Notes: a model not told the origin generated them from the sequence alone. Positions 51,896 to 62,572 are shown, numbered from the stretch's first letter. The stretch is 64,000 nucleotides of DNA from Ferruginibacter paludis (GCF_030409685.1 NZ_JAUFQJ010000004.1:434001-498000); one strand, 5' to 3'. Translations and numbers: made by a program.

Positions 51896-54877
51896 ATGAA
51901 GTGCTATTTAATCCTCATTTGCTGCCTTGCATTTAACATTGCTCCACTTAACCTGTCTGCACAAGAAAAGGAATATATCTTTAAAAACTTTACCCAGGAA
52001 GAAGGATTACCAAGCAATGAAGCCTACTATATTTTTGAAGATTCCAGGCATTATATATGGATAGCCACCGATCTCGGCGTAGTAAGGTTTAATGGTAAAA
52101 AAATCGAACAGTTTGACTTGCCTGATAAGGTTGTTTTTAAAATTAAAGAAGACAGTAAAGGCAGGATATGGTTCTTTTCACACACTGCTCAATTGGCTTA
52201 TTTTGAAAATGAAAAAATACATCCGTACAAGTTCAACGCTGAGATCAGGAGCCGGATTAAAAAAATAGAAATTATAGAGGCATATGTAGACAGTGCTGAT
52301 AACATTACGCTTAATTCAAGTATTGATTCCAATTACGTTATATCTGCGTCTGGCCATATTACTTCATATAATTACGCTATTGTTCAACATATCTCAACTG
52401 AATTTAAGCTTAACTATTTAAGTGAAAAAAACTATTCTGTTCAAAAAACAATTTCTGGAGCATGGGGCTCTGACACTTTGCTTCTGCATATAAATAATGG
52501 CTCCAAGGTTACCTCCTATACAATTCCAGTGAAATTCCCTCCCACTCCGCACTATGGAGTTGTTGCCAATAATAAAAAGGAAATATATTTTTTTGGCGGA
52601 AAAACATTGATAAAACTAAAACAGGACGGTTCATATGTGTTTCAACAGATGGCAAATGACATCCTTAGCCTGCGATTGGATTCAGGTAATCTTTGGGTTG
52701 GCATGAGAAAGGGCGGAGCTTTACTATTGGATGCCTCTTCATTGCAGGCAACTGAAACTATGGTATTCACTAATAAAAGCGTCTCTTCCATCCAGTTGGA
52801 TTATGAGGGTGGGCTTTGGTTATCAACTTTGGAAAACGGCGTCTTTTATATTAAAAACACACAAATAATTCACGCCAAAATCGATAGCAAAGAAAATCCT
52901 GAAATACTAAGAATGTTGAATGTTAATGATAGTATGCTGATTTATGCCAATTCATCAGGTATATTTAAATTTAATAAAATGAAAAGCTATCCCTTATGGA
53001 AGCTCAAAAATTATTCGACAACAGATTTGCTTATAGATAAAAAAGTACTATACTATTTGGGCGGGGTGTTTATTAGAAGAAATATATTTAAATCAACTGA
53101 CCCTTACTTTCGATACTTTTATTTGTTAGCCTCAACCGCAGAAGGAATCTTAAAAAAAAATACAATAATTTACTCAGACGGCAACTCGGTAGAGAAATAT
53201 AAAAGCAGTTTCGATCCTGATAAAAAATTAATCTCTGTTATTGATACCAATTACCTGCTTTTTGGTAAACAAATTTTAGATAAACCATCTAAACTATTCT
53301 TTGACATCTATTCAAACATTTGGGCAGGTAACAATGATGGCCTGTATAAATCTAATAGTGGTAATGATACATTAATAAAGTTCAAAGAATCGTCGCCACT
53401 TTTAAGTAACGGCGTAAACTGCATCAGGCAAATGCAAAATGGCATAATGATACTTGGCATACGCCAGGGTGGAATCGCCTTACTAAAAGATACAAACATC
53501 ATCGGTACGATTACTGAATCAACCGGACTGCCAAGCAATAAAATTAAATACATATTACCCATCGGAAATAAATTATGGGTGGCAACAGCAAAAGGAATTT
53601 CAGTTATAGTGATTACTGGCTATAATCCTTTAAAATATACCATTACCCAAATAGGAAAAAACGATGGCTTTTTCAATCTAACGATCAATCAGCTGATAAA
53701 ATATAAAGACAATATAGTTGCTGCTACAAGTAGCGGACTGTATTTTATTAACGAACCCGACAAATTTTTGGATAAAGTTCTGCCCGTAATTCCTTTTTAT
53801 ATTACTTCTGTAAGCACCAGTAGTACCGATACAAGCGCTGTAAATGCCATCAGCCTGCCATATTCAAAAAACAGGTTGCTGATAAAATACAGCGCCGTAA
53901 GTTTTAATGTGGCAGATGAAATCAGCTATCTATACCGGCTCGATAACTCAGATAGTACCTGGTCTGCCACAACTAATAATGAATTGCTGATAGACAATCT
54001 TAAACCGGGCACTTACAACTTTCAGATTAAAGCGGTTGCCTTGCACCAGAAAAGAAGCTCTGAAATTATAACACTAAAAATTACGATTGAAAAACCATGG
54101 TGGCAGAATAACTGGCTCAGGTTAATTTTAGCCATCTTACTGCCTTTGTTAGTCTATATCTACTTTAGAAAAAGAATAGAAAAAATAAGAAGAGAAGAAA
54201 AAAGAAAAACTACTTTATATGGAAGGATACATGAACTGGAACAGGCTGCCTTTCGCTCACAAATGAATCCGCATTTTATTTTTAACTGTCTTACTTCTAT
54301 ACAGCAGTTAATACTTAAGGGAAACAAAATGGAAGCAAGTGAATACCTTGTAAAATTCTCCCGTCTCATCCGGAAAACCATGGATCTGTCGCTTGTTCCT
54401 TTTATTACAATTAACGGTGAAATAGAATACCTTACTGAATATTTGATGCTGGAGCAACTAAGAATGCCGGGCCAGTTTACTTATAAACTGACAGTTGCAA
54501 ACATTGATGAGCCGGATAAAATGCAAATACCGAACATGATGCTGCAACCATTAATAGAAAACAGCATCAGGCATGGAATTAAACCCCTGGAAAACAGGAA
54601 AGGGATGCTAACTGTTCATTTTGAATTGAACCATGAATTTGTAAAATGTACTGTTACGGACAATGGTGTGGGCAGAGACAACATCAACGATTTTAAAAAT
54701 AATCTGTATGCTGAACATAAAAGTCACGGACTGGATATCATCAAAAAAAGACTGTCTGTGATTACCGAAATCAACCAGTTGGAAATGGAATTTGAAATTA
54801 AAGATTTGCACCTGGATAATGGCCTTTCCGCAGGTACACAAGTTATTATACAATTGCCATATAAATATAAAACATGA
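51896..54877 (+). CDS. LytS-type histidine kinase with two-component-propeller sensor
   Basis: A 993-residue sensor kinase. A signal peptide is followed by a periplasmic beta-propeller of two-component-regulator type (reg_prop repeats such as EEGLPSNEAYYIFEDSRHYIWIATDLGV) and a Y_Y_Y domain with IRYSAVSF-like residues; one membrane helix near residue 752 (LRLILAILLPLLVYIYF) and a coiled linker. The catalytic core is of the LytS/YpdA type (His_kinase, PF06580): phosphoacceptor His793 in RSQMNPHFIFN, then an ATPase domain with MLQPLIENSIRHG and GVGRDN. Its stop overlaps the response regulator by 4 nt (ATGA). Confidence 0.88.
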   Translation: MKCYLILICCLAFNIAPLNLSAQEKEYIFKNFTQEEGLPSNEAYYIFEDSRHYIWIATDLGVVRFNGKKIEQFDLPDKVVFKIKEDSKGRIWFFSHTAQLAYFENEKIHPYKFNAEIRSRIKKIEIIEAYVDSADNITLNSSIDSNYVISASGHITSYNYAIVQHISTEFKLNYLSEKNYSVQKTISGAWGSDTLLLHINNGSKVTSYTIPVKFPPTPHYGVVANNKKEIYFFGGKTLIKLKQDGSYVFQQMANDILSLRLDSGNLWVGMRKGGALLLDASSLQATETMVFTNKSVSSIQLDYEGGLWLSTLENGVFYIKNTQIIHAKIDSKENPEILRMLNVNDSMLIYANSSGIFKFNKMKSYPLWKLKNYSTTDLLIDKKVLYYLGGVFIRRNIFKSTDPYFRYFYLLASTAEGILKKNTIIYSDGNSVEKYKSSFDPDKKLISVIDTNYLLFGKQILDKPSKLFFDIYSNIWAGNNDGLYKSNSGNDTLIKFKESSPLLSNGVNCIRQMQNGIMILGIRQGGIALLKDTNIIGTITESTGLPSNKIKYILPIGNKLWVATAKGISVIVITGYNPLKYTITQIGKNDGFFNLTINQLIKYKDNIVAATSSGLYFINEPDKFLDKVLPVIPFYITSVSTSSTDTSAVNAISLPYSKNRLLIKYSAVSFNVADEISYLYRLDNSDSTWSATTNNELLIDNLKPGTYNFQIKAVALHQKRSSEIITLKITIEKPWWQNNWLRLILAILLPLLVYIYFRKRIEKIRREEKRKTTLYGRIHELEQAAFRSQMNPHFIFNCLTSIQQLILKGNKMEASEYLVKFSRLIRKTMDLSLVPFITINGEIEYLTEYLMLEQLRMPGQFTYKLTVANIDEPDKMQIPNMMLQPLIENSIRHGIKPLENRKGMLTVHFELNHEFVKCTVTDNGVGRDNINDFKNNLYAEHKSHGLDIIKKRLSVITEINQLEMEFEIKDLHLDNGLSAGTQVIIQLPYKYKT

Positions 54878-55626
54878 TAAAGGCGGTACACATTGAAGAT
54901 GAACCAAGAAACATCGAACTACTGGAAACGATGATACAACAGCATTGTGCTGATGATGTGACATTGATTGGCAATGCAAAGAATATACCCGATGCAATCA
55001 AACTGATAAACAGGCTTAAACCCGACCTGGTATACCTTGATATTGAACTAAACAAAGGCAATGCGTTTGAGCTGCTGGATCAGTTACCCGATATCGATTT
55101 CCAGGTGATATTTATTACTGCTTATAATGAATATGCTGTAAAAGCATTTCGCCACAACGCGGTAGATTATTTATTAAAACCCATCAGTATTGCCGAGTTG
55201 CAAGAGGCCACTGCAAAGGCTATTGTAAAAATAAATTCCTTATCCGTTAACACCGACATTCTTAAAGTGCTAAAAGACCTTAAATCAAATTTTAGTCATA
55301 ATAAGATAGGCTTACCGGTTACCGATGGCGTTATTTTTATCAATAAAGATGAAATAGTAAGTTGCGAAGCAAAGGGAAGTTATACCCTCGTATCGCTGGA
55401 AAATAAAAAGAAAATAACCTGTAGCAAAACACTGAAGGAACTGGAACAACTTTTACCCGAATCTAATTTTATAAGGGTGCACAATTCATGGGTGATAAAT
55501 ACCCAGTTTTTAAAAAAATACTACAAAGGTAAAAACAGTTACATGGAAATGGAAGACGGCAGCACCGTAGCCATCTCCTTTAGAAAAAAGGGCGAAATTT
55601 TATCGTTTTTAAAACATCTGGAATAA
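54874..55626 (+). CDS. LytTR-family response regulator
   Basis: A 250-residue response regulator. The receiver domain has the phosphoacceptor Asp56 in LVYLDIEL, acidic residues near its start (HIEDEP), Thr in FITAYN and Lys in YLLKPIS. The C-terminal LytTR DNA-binding domain (about 145-250) shows EIVSCEAKGSYTLVSL and IRVHNSWVINTQFLKKYY. It overlaps the kinase gene by 4 nt and is its partner. Confidence 0.92.
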   Translation: MIKAVHIEDEPRNIELLETMIQQHCADDVTLIGNAKNIPDAIKLINRLKPDLVYLDIELNKGNAFELLDQLPDIDFQVIFITAYNEYAVKAFRHNAVDYLLKPISIAELQEATAKAIVKINSLSVNTDILKVLKDLKSNFSHNKIGLPVTDGVIFINKDEIVSCEAKGSYTLVSLENKKKITCSKTLKELEQLLPESNFIRVHNSWVINTQFLKKYYKGKNSYMEMEDGSTVAISFRKKGEILSFLKHLE

Positions 55627-55659
55627 AGCTAATTTTTATCAAACATGCCATGCTATTGC

Positions 55660-56814
55660 CTAATCTCCTGTCTGCTTATACGTAAGTTTTTTACCCGGTG
55701 TTACGCTAAATCTTTCAACCACATGCGCATCTGCTGCTTTGTCTGTTGTATACTCGTGTGCGATGGAAAAATATTCACCTGTTAACTGCGGGCCATGCTC
55801 TTTCCTTTCAATCACCAATTTTAAAAATCCATGTTTATTATCACAATAGTTAGCAAGTACAACATTTTTAAACAAAGGATGATCACCCGAAAACTGTGGA
55901 TTATCCAATGTAGCCACAGGATGCAATTCATCATATCCACCGGCACCGGCCACTATATAGGTAGTAGTAAACCCATCAGGATAGGTTTTCAGAAACCGCT
56001 GGTAACTGTGCACATGTCCGCTAAAAACCGCATCTGGTCTAACGCCTGTTTGAAAAAATGTTTCTTCCAAAAATTCAATCATGGCAATACTTGAACTATG
56101 GTTAATATCCGCTGAATAAGGTGAGTGATGCATACAAACGATCAGCATTTTGTCTGGATGTTGCTTACCGGCAGTAACTAACTCTTCAGCAAACCAGGTA
56201 CATTGTTCTTTGGTAACAATTCCATATTTAGGCACATTAGTATATAACCCGATGATAGTTGCCAGTGGTGTTTCCATCGTCCAGTAAATATTGGGTTGCG
56301 TCATACCTGGCCGGTCTTTTATCAAACTAAAATCAACAGGCTGTTGCACCGGTGAACAAAACACTTTTACAAAAGGCTCCAGGCTTTTATAAGGCTGTAC
56401 AGCGGCCGGATTCACATCACTATCGTGGTTGCCGGGTATCGCAAAAATTGGCGCTGGATATTGTTGGTAGGGAATAAAAAACTGCCGGTCATATTCTGTT
56501 ACCTCCCCGTGATTATATACTACATCTCCCAGGTGATAAAGAAATTGAGGCGGTTGATTTTCAGATTCCGCACATTGAAGCGCCATCGCATTGGCCACCA
56601 GACGGGTAAACTCCGGGTTGCGTAAGCTACCCGTATCCCCCACCATGTGAAATATAATTTTTTCGCTATGGATATCCGGGATAATACTTTTGATATCGAG
56701 GTGAAACGGGTATACCCCAACAGGCCCGGGCAGTGGCTTAAATTTATAACTATCATCTGGTTGATCTTTTTTATACACCGGGGTTTTATACCGGCTACTC
56801 CTGTCTGTACTCAT
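55660..56814 (-). CDS. calcineurin-like metallophosphoesterase
   Basis: A 384-residue phosphoesterase with the metal-site motifs FHMVGDTGSLRN (a G instead of the usual H at GDxH), YHLGDVVYNHGE, IPGNHDSDVN, CMHHSPYSAD and FSGHVHSYQRF in order. The first motif differs from the canonical DxH, so metal binding there may be altered. There is no signal peptide. The product could act on nucleotides, phospholipids or proteins; the substrate is not evident. Confidence 0.83.
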   Translation of the reverse strand: MSTDRSSRYKTPVYKKDQPDDSYKFKPLPGPVGVYPFHLDIKSIIPDIHSEKIIFHMVGDTGSLRNPEFTRLVANAMALQCAESENQPPQFLYHLGDVVYNHGEVTEYDRQFFIPYQQYPAPIFAIPGNHDSDVNPAAVQPYKSLEPFVKVFCSPVQQPVDFSLIKDRPGMTQPNIYWTMETPLATIIGLYTNVPKYGIVTKEQCTWFAEELVTAGKQHPDKMLIVCMHHSPYSADINHSSSIAMIEFLEETFFQTGVRPDAVFSGHVHSYQRFLKTYPDGFTTTYIVAGAGGYDELHPVATLDNPQFSGDHPLFKNVVLANYCDNKHGFLKLVIERKEHGPQLTGEYFSIAHEYTTDKAADAHVVERFSVTPGKKLTYKQTGD

Positions 56815-56939
56815 GCCGTAAAGTAACGAAAAACACCAACGAAAAAAACGGATGAGAAAAATTTCAACATTGCATACAGAAAAACGATCCCCCGCGTTCT
56901 ATAATCCCGCAAAGTTGTAGCGAATACAAATTGCCAGCT

Positions 56940-56975
56940 GCTTTACACCACATGCGGAGGAGCTTTGTGTAAAGC
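56940..56975. repeat. hairpin upstream of the TPR gene
   Basis: GCTTTACAC (56940-56948) pairs with GTGTAAAGC (56967-56975) around an 18-nt loop. It lies 60 nt upstream of the TPR gene start and may affect its leader; a similar CTACACAAAGCT string occurs near 43325. Confidence 0.45.
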
Positions 56976-57035
56976 TGCTGTTTACGCTGCGTTTGCAGCA
57001 AAAATATTTTTATCTTCAATACAAATTGACTCTGT

Positions 57036-58751
57036 ATGAAAAACGTATTATTCACGCCCGTACTTATACTTTGCGTGCTGGCACTTGTAGCAGGCAAAGC
57101 TTTTTACAAACCCGTTGCCGCTGCCGCTGAAAAACATGATGTCATTTCCTGCGGTTTTCCTGCAACCGGTGTAACGGCCGGGGATAATGGCAAATTTATT
57201 TCACTGTTGCCGGGATGGGGACATTACAGTTATGCTATCAGCACCACCAATGACAGTGCCCAAATATATTTTAACCAGGGACTTAACTTTTATTACAGCT
57301 ATCATTTCAGGGAGGCATTGGCTTCTTTTAAAGAAGCCACCCGTTTTGATAACAATTGTGCCATGGCTTATTGGGGCCAGGCCCTTGCCATGGGGCCTTA
57401 CTACAATAATAATTATTATAAGATGGGTAATGAGGTACCGGCTGTATTGAAAGATATGAACAAACATATGCCTGGTGCAAGTGAGAAAGAAAGAGAATTA
57501 ATTAAGGCTATGCAACTAAGATACTCTGCCGATACAAGCAACTCAGACAGGCCTCAGCTGGACAGCAATTATGCGGCAGCTTTGCACGCACTGGTAAAGC
57601 AGTTTAGAAGCGATGATGATATCAAAGCCCTGTATGTAGATGCAGTTATGCTGCAACATAAATGGGATTTCTGGAACAATGATGGCACGCCAAAAAGCTG
57701 GACGCAGGAGCTGGTAAACCTTTGTGAAGGTATTATACAGCGGCAACGTTTGCACCCTGCTGCACTGCACTATTATATTCATCTTACTGAAGCCTCGCAT
57801 GAGCCGCAACTGGCCCTGCGCAGTGCGGAAATATTAAAAGATGCCATGCCCGGTGTGGCACATATGGTACATATGGCTACACATATGTACCAGCGCAACG
57901 GCCTTTTTGCAAAAGGTGTTTCAGTAAACGAAGATGCCAATACGGCAAACAACACAATAGATGATCTGGCACCCAATTTACACATCGGTAAAAACAATAT
58001 GGTGCATGTGTATGCAGTTCAGTCATTTTGTGCAATCAATGCAGGAATGTACAGCAAGGCGGTGCCGTTGTACCAAAGAGCAAAAAACAGGATGCTGGCA
58101 CTGGCAACAGGTATTGATAAAGATCCGCATAGCCAGGAAGTGTTGATGCTGCCGGTACTGGCCATGGTTCGGATGGGAAAATGGGAGCAGATATTAGCCA
58201 CACCCAAACCAAACGAAAACTGGAAATACGCAATGATACTGGATGATTTTGCAAGGGGATTATCAGAGGTGCACAACAAGAATATAGCTGCCGCCCGGCA
58301 ATTGCTGGATCATCTGCAGACAGGCATGCAGGATACGATGCTGGCTATCCGTTCAATACCTTTTAACGCACCCGTACAAATGGCCCGCATAGCAGCCGGA
58401 ATATTAAAAGGTGAAATTGATTATGCGCAAGGAAATACCAACGATGCCATCAACGCCTTGAGAACCGCTGTAGAAGAAGAGGACAAGCTCATTTACCGCG
58501 AACCTCAGGAATGGGTGCTGCCTGCAAGACAATACCTGGGTGCGTATCTTTTAAAAATGAAGCAACCTGCCGCTGCAGACAAAGTATACCGGGAAGATCT
58601 GCTTGCCAACCCCAACAACGGCTGGTCGCTGCTTGGCTTGTACCAAAGCCTGTTGGCAGAAGGTAAAAAAAACGAGGCTGTACTTTATAAAGACAGTTAT
58701 ATTGCGGCTTTTAAGGATGCAGATATTATGCCGTCAGCTTCTGTATATTGA
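57036..58751 (+). CDS. secreted TPR-repeat protein
   Basis: A 571-residue exported protein with a signal peptide (LILCVLALVAGKAF). It is built from helical TPR-type repeats: GLNFYYSYHFREALASFKEA and NNCAMAYWGQALAMGPYYN near residues 85-125, a His-rich block HPAALHYYIHLTEASHEPQ near 240 and HMVHMATHMYQRNG near 270, and more helices to the C-terminus. The pattern of conserved His and Asn residues in the middle is characteristic of a Bacteroidota family, but I do not recognise a function or catalytic site. Confidence 0.72.
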   Translation: MKNVLFTPVLILCVLALVAGKAFYKPVAAAAEKHDVISCGFPATGVTAGDNGKFISLLPGWGHYSYAISTTNDSAQIYFNQGLNFYYSYHFREALASFKEATRFDNNCAMAYWGQALAMGPYYNNNYYKMGNEVPAVLKDMNKHMPGASEKERELIKAMQLRYSADTSNSDRPQLDSNYAAALHALVKQFRSDDDIKALYVDAVMLQHKWDFWNNDGTPKSWTQELVNLCEGIIQRQRLHPAALHYYIHLTEASHEPQLALRSAEILKDAMPGVAHMVHMATHMYQRNGLFAKGVSVNEDANTANNTIDDLAPNLHIGKNNMVHVYAVQSFCAINAGMYSKAVPLYQRAKNRMLALATGIDKDPHSQEVLMLPVLAMVRMGKWEQILATPKPNENWKYAMILDDFARGLSEVHNKNIAAARQLLDHLQTGMQDTMLAIRSIPFNAPVQMARIAAGILKGEIDYAQGNTNDAINALRTAVEEEDKLIYREPQEWVLPARQYLGAYLLKMKQPAAADKVYREDLLANPNNGWSLLGLYQSLLAEGKKNEAVLYKDSYIAAFKDADIMPSASVY

Positions 58752-58780
58752 GGTGGATGGAGGATACTGCTAGTATTATT

Positions 58781-60004
58781 TCATTCCACGGCGTGGTCCG
58801 CAGGTACATCCTGGCCTGACCATATTTTTACTGATGTCCAGGGTACAGCAGGTGTATTCCAAAAATTATCTGTTGCAGGCAATCCTAAAGGTAAAAATAT
58901 TTGCGTGCAGAGATACTCACTGCCGGTGTTGATATAACCTTCTGCCAGCCCAGGTTGCGAACCGCATAGCCCAATATTGAGCCAGCCTTTTTCAGTAAAT
59001 GTTGCAGGCGCATCCAATGTTTTTTTAATAACCGCTGTTAACGCACACCGTATTTGTGCCGGACTTAATTCTGCAGGCAGCTGTTTGTTGTAAGCCATAT
59101 TGGCAAGATGATGAAAGGCACCGCCACGGTAAGTGATGGATCTTCCCGTCACCGGAAAACTCCCGTCTGTATTAATCATTCTTTCCTGCACCACGGCATA
59201 ACGCCGGGCTATTTTTTGCAGTGTTGGTGCAAGGGCCTGATAACTGCTGTCTTTTTTATTTACCACATCAACAATGCATTGCAGGTAAGGCTGAATAACA
59301 TAACTGTTATAATAATCCAAATGAAATTGCATGCCATCCGAAAACATGCCATCACCTGTATACCAATGGCTGGCAAATTCTTTTACTGCATAATCAATCC
59401 GCATTTTATCATAGGGCAACTGATACCTGCAAAAGAAAGTTTCAATCATGGCACTAAACAACAACCAGTTACTGTAATATGGTACGGTGTTGCGGGTTGA
59501 TAGAAAAGCTGCTTGTAGGTTGTGCTTTGTAGCAGCATCTGCCTGTTGCCATAACCAGGGGCAGCGGATTAAAGCCAACGACAAAAAAGAGGCATCTACC
59601 AACGACTGTGTGCCGGTAAACAACAGGAAATCTTTTGCCGTTGGGTTCACTGCATTCGTCAATGCCTGTGACGCCAGCTGCCTGAATTCATTCTGCAACT
59701 TTTTTTCTTCTGCATCGCATTCCTGCAACTGAAGCCAGGGCGCTATTCCGCAAAGTGTTCTGCCAAATGCTTCAAGGTACGCTGCTTCAGTTCTGGCTTT
59801 TTTATTATCCACTTTTTCTGACAATACCACCGGCATATTTTCTTTTAAGGTATTGCCGGCGAGATTGACTAAAACAGGCCGAGCGATTTTATCCAGGTAA
59901 CCAAGCCAGAGCTTTCTGTCTGTAACGGGTAACGGAGAATTAGTTTGGGCTGCCATGCTTTTTACGAAAAAAATCACGATGGATAAAAATACTACCCGTA
60001 TCAT
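58781..60004 (-). CDS. DUF2264 family exported protein
   Basis: A 407-residue secreted protein, signal peptide ending FVKSMAAQ. The mature part is almost entirely helical, an (alpha/alpha)6-type toroid as in DUF2264, with YLEAFGRTLCGIAPWLQL near residue 80 and DGMFSDGMQFHLDYYNSYVIQPYL near 220, then RSITYRGGAFHHLANMAYN. This fold is used by glycoside hydrolases and lyases, so carbohydrate cleavage is plausible but not shown. The frame reaches 60043, but the ATG at 60004 begins the signal peptide. Confidence 0.8.
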   Translation of the reverse strand: MIRVVFLSIVIFFVKSMAAQTNSPLPVTDRKLWLGYLDKIARPVLVNLAGNTLKENMPVVLSEKVDNKKARTEAAYLEAFGRTLCGIAPWLQLQECDAEEKKLQNEFRQLASQALTNAVNPTAKDFLLFTGTQSLVDASFLSLALIRCPWLWQQADAATKHNLQAAFLSTRNTVPYYSNWLLFSAMIETFFCRYQLPYDKMRIDYAVKEFASHWYTGDGMFSDGMQFHLDYYNSYVIQPYLQCIVDVVNKKDSSYQALAPTLQKIARRYAVVQERMINTDGSFPVTGRSITYRGGAFHHLANMAYNKQLPAELSPAQIRCALTAVIKKTLDAPATFTEKGWLNIGLCGSQPGLAEGYINTGSEYLCTQIFLPLGLPATDNFWNTPAVPWTSVKIWSGQDVPADHAVE

Positions 60005-60148
60005 CGTTTTGTAATTTGATAAATTATACCTGCTATATGCCATTGTATGTTTTTTTATTGCTACTATATGTTTTATGTAAAGGCGTTGCTTGTTTTCTAC
60101 AACTGAGAAGAAACTGGGTTTATGTGTATATTGTTATTACATTTATAC

Positions 60149-61876
60149 ATGAACATTGCAAAAAGCAATACAGGCTTCGGCTTCATCTTTCTTCTTTTTT
60201 ATGCAGCCGGGTATGCTCAAAATAGTGAAACCGATTCCTTAAAAAAATTATTACAAACGCAAAAGCAAGATACCAATAAAGTAAACCTGCTGTCAGAAAT
60301 CAGCTTTGTTTCTTTGGCTTCGCTTCCGGACACTGCTGTATTGTATGCGCAACAGGCATTGCGTTTAGCAGAAAACCTGCGGTATCAACCCGGTGTTCTG
60401 AATGCAGCATTATCGCTGACAGACGCTTATACAACTACCGGCAATTACCCAATGGCAATCGATTTTGGCTTTAAGGCGCTTGCCCTTGCAAAAGAAACAA
60501 ACCTGCCACTCAACATGATTTGGGCCAATGCACGACTGGCCCAATGCTACTATTACCTGGATGACTACAGTACCAGCTTGCAATACGACCGCAATATTTT
60601 TACAATTGTTGACAACTCTTTTCCTGATAGTATTGCATTTATCTGTACCGATCTTTCCCGCGTGTTTGATGGAATGAATCAACCAGATTCTGCATTACTT
60701 TATGCTCAAAAAAGCTTTAAACAGATTAAGGCATGGCATTATGAAGGATGGTATACAGTAATATATCCAGTGCTGGGAAATGCATTTGCTGGTATGGGCT
60801 TGTATGATTCAGCACTTATCTATTACAGAACGGGTATACCCGTCGCCGTAAAAAATAATGCCACCACAGATATTATTGATAGCTACAACGGCATTGCCAA
60901 AGTGTATAAGGCAAAAGCCAACCCCGATTCCGCCATTTGGTATGCCAATAAAGTATTTGCAGAAAAAACAGCCATCTCTTATCCCATTGGTTTGCTTAAG
61001 GCTGCCAACCTGCTAGCCGAAATGTATGAATTAAAAAAAAATCCGGACAGTACATTAAAATACCTGCGACAAGCAATAAGCATAAAGGATAGCTTATTCA
61101 ACCATAACAAAACAGTCGCTATTCAAAATCTTGTTTATAAAGAGCAGGAAAAACAGCAGGCCATTACCGCTTCCAGGTTAAAATTGCAAAACCAGTTTTG
61201 GTTATTCCTTTTGCTGGCAGGGGCCGTTGCCGCAGTGACGATTGCGGTGATCATCTTAAAAAATAAACGGCAACAGCAACTGCAGGACATGCGTAATAGT
61301 ATTGCAGATGATTTGCACGATGACATTGGTTCAACGCTTAGCAGCATTAGCATTATGAGCGAACTGGCAAAAAACAAATCACCGGAAGCTGCATCATTGC
61401 TGAATTCTATTGGGGAAAGCGCATTGAGCATTCAGGAGAACATGAGTGATATTGTGTGGGCGGTGAATCCCAAAAATGACCGTTTTGAAAACATAGTGCA
61501 ACGCATGAACCAGTTTGCTTCAGAAATGCTTGATACAAATAATACACAGCTGGATTTTTCAACTTCACCGGATCTTATGGCTTCCAAACTCACGATGGAG
61601 CAACGCAAAAACTTGTATCTTTTTTTTAAAGAAGCAGTTAATAACGCAGCAAAATATGCACATGCCAAAAATGTATGGATCAACATAGGTAAAAAAGAAC
61701 ATCATATAAAAATGATTATCCGTGATAATGGAAAGGGCTTTGATACGTCGCAACAATACGATGGTAACGGAATGAGCAGTTTGAGAAAACGAGCGGCAGA
61801 TTTAAATGCCTCACTGAAAATCCGTTCTATAATAAACGAAGGAACTGAAGTACAAATTAGTTTTAAAATCACCTGA
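60149..61876 (+). CDS. TPR-containing sensor histidine kinase, NarX/HisKA_3 type
   Basis: A 575-residue kinase. A signal peptide ends FYAAGYAQ near residue 24. TPR helices fill the periplasmic part (ETNLPLNMIWANARLAQCYYYLDDY and others), one membrane helix is at about residues 350-372, then a short HisKA_3 dimerisation segment with His390 in LHDDIGSTLSSIS and an HATPase domain with LYLFFKEAVNNAAKYAHAKN and IRDNGKGFD. The frame reaches a start at 60122; I take the ATG at 60149, which begins the signal peptide. The LuxR regulator 60 nt downstream is the likely partner. Confidence 0.85.
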   Translation: MNIAKSNTGFGFIFLLFYAAGYAQNSETDSLKKLLQTQKQDTNKVNLLSEISFVSLASLPDTAVLYAQQALRLAENLRYQPGVLNAALSLTDAYTTTGNYPMAIDFGFKALALAKETNLPLNMIWANARLAQCYYYLDDYSTSLQYDRNIFTIVDNSFPDSIAFICTDLSRVFDGMNQPDSALLYAQKSFKQIKAWHYEGWYTVIYPVLGNAFAGMGLYDSALIYYRTGIPVAVKNNATTDIIDSYNGIAKVYKAKANPDSAIWYANKVFAEKTAISYPIGLLKAANLLAEMYELKKNPDSTLKYLRQAISIKDSLFNHNKTVAIQNLVYKEQEKQQAITASRLKLQNQFWLFLLLAGAVAAVTIAVIILKNKRQQQLQDMRNSIADDLHDDIGSTLSSISIMSELAKNKSPEAASLLNSIGESALSIQENMSDIVWAVNPKNDRFENIVQRMNQFASEMLDTNNTQLDFSTSPDLMASKLTMEQRKNLYLFFKEAVNNAAKYAHAKNVWINIGKKEHHIKMIIRDNGKGFDTSQQYDGNGMSSLRKRAADLNASLKIRSIINEGTEVQISFKIT

Positions 61877-61936
61877 TCAGGTAAGGGTAGTTGATTAAAT
61901 AGAAGCATTTCTTTACGAACGATATATACAAGCGGG

Positions 61937-62572
61937 ATGGAAATTAAGGTAGCAATATTTGAAGACAATAAAAAACTTAGGGAGAGTTTGAAAGAGCTGA
62001 TCAACACTGCAGGTATGGTGTGTACCGGTGCGTTTCCGGATGCCGCCAATCTTATCCGCAACATTACGTTTTCCATGCCGGATGTTGTATTGATGGACAT
62101 ACACATGCCGGGCATCTCCGGAATAGAAGCCGTACAAATAATCAAAGAAAAATTTCCTGCTGTACGGATCCTGATGCAGACGGTGTTTGAAGACGATGAT
62201 AAGATATTTGCTGCTATCTGTGCAGGTGCATCCGGTTATATGCTGAAGAAAACAACACCGCAAAAAATGCTGGAAGCTGTTGAAGAAACTTACCAGGGTG
62301 GCGCTGCCATGAGCCCTTCTGTTGCCGGCAAGGTACTGCAGATGTTCCGGTCGCAATCCAGTATTGCAAAACATGAATTTATTCAGTTGTCTGAAAGGGA
62401 AAAAGAAATTTTAGGCCTGTTGGTAAACGGCAAATCTTACAAAGCAATTGCAGCAGCATGTTTTATTTCTGCCGATACTGTAAGTACCCATGTGAGGCAC
62501 ATCTACGAAAAATTGCACGTACATTCCAAAAGTGAAGCCGTTGCAAAAGCCATCAAACAAAAATTAGTTTAA
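61937..62572 (+). CDS. NarL/FixJ-type response regulator
   Basis: A 211-residue regulator. The receiver domain has Asp54 in VVLMDIHMPGISG as phosphoacceptor, IFEDNKKLR at the front and MLKKTTPQKML with the conserved Lys. The C-terminal LuxR helix-turn-helix is QLSEREKEILGLLVNG followed by KSYKAIAAACFISADTVSTH. It pairs with the upstream TPR kinase. Confidence 0.93.
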   Translation: MEIKVAIFEDNKKLRESLKELINTAGMVCTGAFPDAANLIRNITFSMPDVVLMDIHMPGISGIEAVQIIKEKFPAVRILMQTVFEDDDKIFAAICAGASGYMLKKTTPQKMLEAVEETYQGGAAMSPSVAGKVLQMFRSQSSIAKHEFIQLSEREKEILGLLVNGKSYKAIAAACFISADTVSTHVRHIYEKLHVHSKSEAVAKAIKQKLV

